This document shows positions 4,878 through 5,841 of a stretch of 5,841 nucleotides of DNA, in pieces. How positions within the stretch are numbered: position 1 is the stretch's first letter; each line of letters starts with the position of its first letter. Below the pieces are notes generated by a model. The model was not told the DNA's origin. It searched no databases and worked only from the letters and a program-made list of their open reading frames with translations. Position numbers and translations under genes: made by a program. The DNA comes from Actinobacteria bacterium UBA7422 (GTDB lineage Bacteria > Actinomycetota > Actinomycetes > S36-B12), in the NCBI GenBank assembly GCA_002469525.1, contig DKME01000030.1:1-5841 (forward strand), written 5' to 3'.

Positions 4878-5841
4878 GAATGAAGCCGATCACCCGAACT
4901 TTAGCTTTGGTGGGAACGTTCGAGACGAGTGCTATTAGTCCTTTATCCCCAACTTCGGCCACCACAATTGATGTTGTCTTACCCGAAGCAGCAACAGTTG
5001 CTGAGCGTGATCCGCGATCTACACCACCCACGGCGTAACCGACGAATCTACCGTCGGCACCCTTGCCTTTAGTGGTAATCCTAAGAATTACCGCGGCGAC
5101 CTTTTTCTTCTTCTTTGGCACTTTGCCAAGGCCGGTCACCTTCGCCAGTTTTACCTCGGTGCCATCAAACTTGGTATTCACGAGTTTGCGCGAAGACATT
5201 CCTTTTGCCTTCAGTGGCAGGGAGCTCGTTCGGTACCCGAGCACCTCGACCTTCACCTGAACCGTTGGCTTTTTTGACGCTGAGAGCTGCACCGTGCCAC
5301 CCACAACGGGCACAACCAAAATCGCAGTGCGCGTTTTAGCTTTTCGAACTTTCAGCGTTGCCGCATTTACTTTCTCACCAATTTGCCCGATGCGTAATTT
5401 GCCTTTTTTCGTCGATTCACTGGTGGTGACGGTAACGAGTGCGCTCGTTGCTTCAGCGGGCAGGGAGTTCAGTGTGACCGTTCGAGTCTCCCCTGGCTGG
5501 ATGGCGCCTTGACTCACCGATTCGTAACCCAGTTCAGCGCCGATTCCAATGAATTCGCCTTCTTCGGGTGGACCGACTGGCGCCGCAGGTGCTGGGGCTG
5601 GGGCTGCCGGTGCTTCTGGCACAGGCGCTGGGGTTGGCCCAAATTCGGTCATCGGTGCAACCACGGTGTCGCTAACGACTTCGGACTTGTTTTCTACTTC
5701 AGAGCCATTGGGGTAGTACCCCAGTACATCGACCGTGACATCGGTTGCCCCTGCCGATGTTGCCAGCGCAATAGTTCCATTCGAAGCGACTGGGATAATC
5801 GCATCGCCAAATGCATCAGAGTTAATTGGTGCCTTGACAAC
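4870..5841 (-). CDS. C-terminal part of a repetitive, probably exported beta-domain protein of unknown function, start beyond right edge
   Basis: The reading frame is open from the right window edge to the TGA at 4872-4870, giving 323 visible residues. A GTG at 5664 could be taken as a start, but the 59 codons before it encode sequence homologous to what follows, so the true start lies outside. Three related beta-rich units can be seen, each closing with the same type of strand: VTVDVLGYY (residues 35-43, unit incomplete), VQVKVEVLGY (194-203) and AKVRVIGF (313-320). A Pro/Ala-rich linker (about 69-92) separates units one and two. The last unit has five consecutive lysines (243-247), and the C-terminus is strongly basic, ending IRR. 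No cysteine is visible. From memory, domains ending in V-D-V-x-G-Y-Y/F are common in large secreted or wall-associated actinobacterial proteins, so export is inferred; the signal peptide region is not in the window. No catalytic motif, membrane segment or sorting signal appears at the C-terminus. Function unknown. Confidence 0.82.
   Translation of the reverse strand, partial: VVKAPINSDAFGDAIIPVASNGTIALATSAGATDVTVDVLGYYPNGSEVENKSEVVSDTVVAPMTEFGPTPAPVPEAPAAPAPAPAAPVGPPEEGEFIGIGAELGYESVSQGAIQPGETRTVTLNSLPAEATSALVTVTTSESTKKGKLRIGQIGEKVNAATLKVRKAKTRTAILVVPVVGGTVQLSASKKPTVQVKVEVLGYRTSSLPLKAKGMSSRKLVNTKFDGTEVKLAKVTGLGKVPKKKKKVAAVILRITTKGKGADGRFVGYAVGGVDRGSRSATVAASGKTTSIVVAEVGDKGLIALVSNVPTKAKVRVIGFIRR
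4879..5841 (-). repeat. Three divergent tandem protein repeats within the right-edge gene
   Basis: The units lie at about 5841-5713 (incomplete), 5517-5233 and 5187-4879, each roughly 95-105 residues when complete. They share a hydrophobic strand, a turn rich in Gly or Ser, and a closing V-x-V-x-(V/L)-(L/I)-G-(Y/F) strand. Similarity is visible only at the protein level; the DNA is not obviously repeated, so the duplication is old. Confidence 0.6.

Noticed and set aside
5662..5664. GTG as the start codon of the right-edge gene
   Set aside because: The frame stays open for 59 more codons to the edge, encoding a segment similar to the later repeats, and no convincing ribosome-binding site precedes the GTG.

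Overview
The window looks like ordinary chromosomal DNA from an actinobacterium of moderate GC content, well below Streptomyces levels by eye. The evidence is protein similarity from memory: a SucC start, a 136-residue IcmB-like cobalamin-binding subunit, an ACT-domain malic enzyme and a 767-residue PcrA/UvrD1-type helicase, all of actinobacterial type. A planktonic or otherwise streamlined lineage is possible, given the short gaps and overlapping stop codons, but this is a guess. I recall pcrA, icmB and sucCD lying in one neighbourhood in Streptomyces, so the locus appears to be a conserved one.

Layout from left to right: (1) the first 168 codons of sucC, minus strand, running off the left edge; (2) a 132-bp gap; (3) a small adenosylcobalamin-binding mutase subunit, minus strand; (4) a 78-bp divergent promoter region with a centrally placed inverted repeat; (5) an NAD(P)-malic enzyme with an N-terminal ACT domain, plus strand; (6) pcrA, minus strand, meeting the malic enzyme tail to tail with 4 bp of shared stop-codon sequence; (7) a 47-bp gap holding the pcrA start signals; (8) the C-terminal 323 codons of a repetitive, probably exported protein, minus strand, whose start lies beyond the right edge. 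No RNA gene, mobile element or CRISPR array was seen, and no stretch over 300 bases lacks a gene.

Three of the genes form a plausible metabolic set. A B12-dependent acyl-CoA mutase could deliver succinyl-CoA (if its partner is methylmalonyl-CoA mutase), SucCD converts succinyl-CoA to succinate with nucleotide triphosphate formation, and malic enzyme draws C4 acids from the TCA cycle down to pyruvate. The mutase large subunit is not in the window, so the substrate remains open. PcrA is housekeeping DNA repair. The right-edge protein is the least understood element.

The most interesting signals are regulatory. Three of the four visible gene starts have the motif TAGNNT exactly six bases before the ATG, which is the geometry of leaderless transcripts. 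In addition, the inverted repeat TTTCGG-N9-CCGAAA sits over both predicted -35 positions of the divergent icmB-like and malic enzyme promoters. I did not find convincing evidence of a previously undescribed defence or mobile system.
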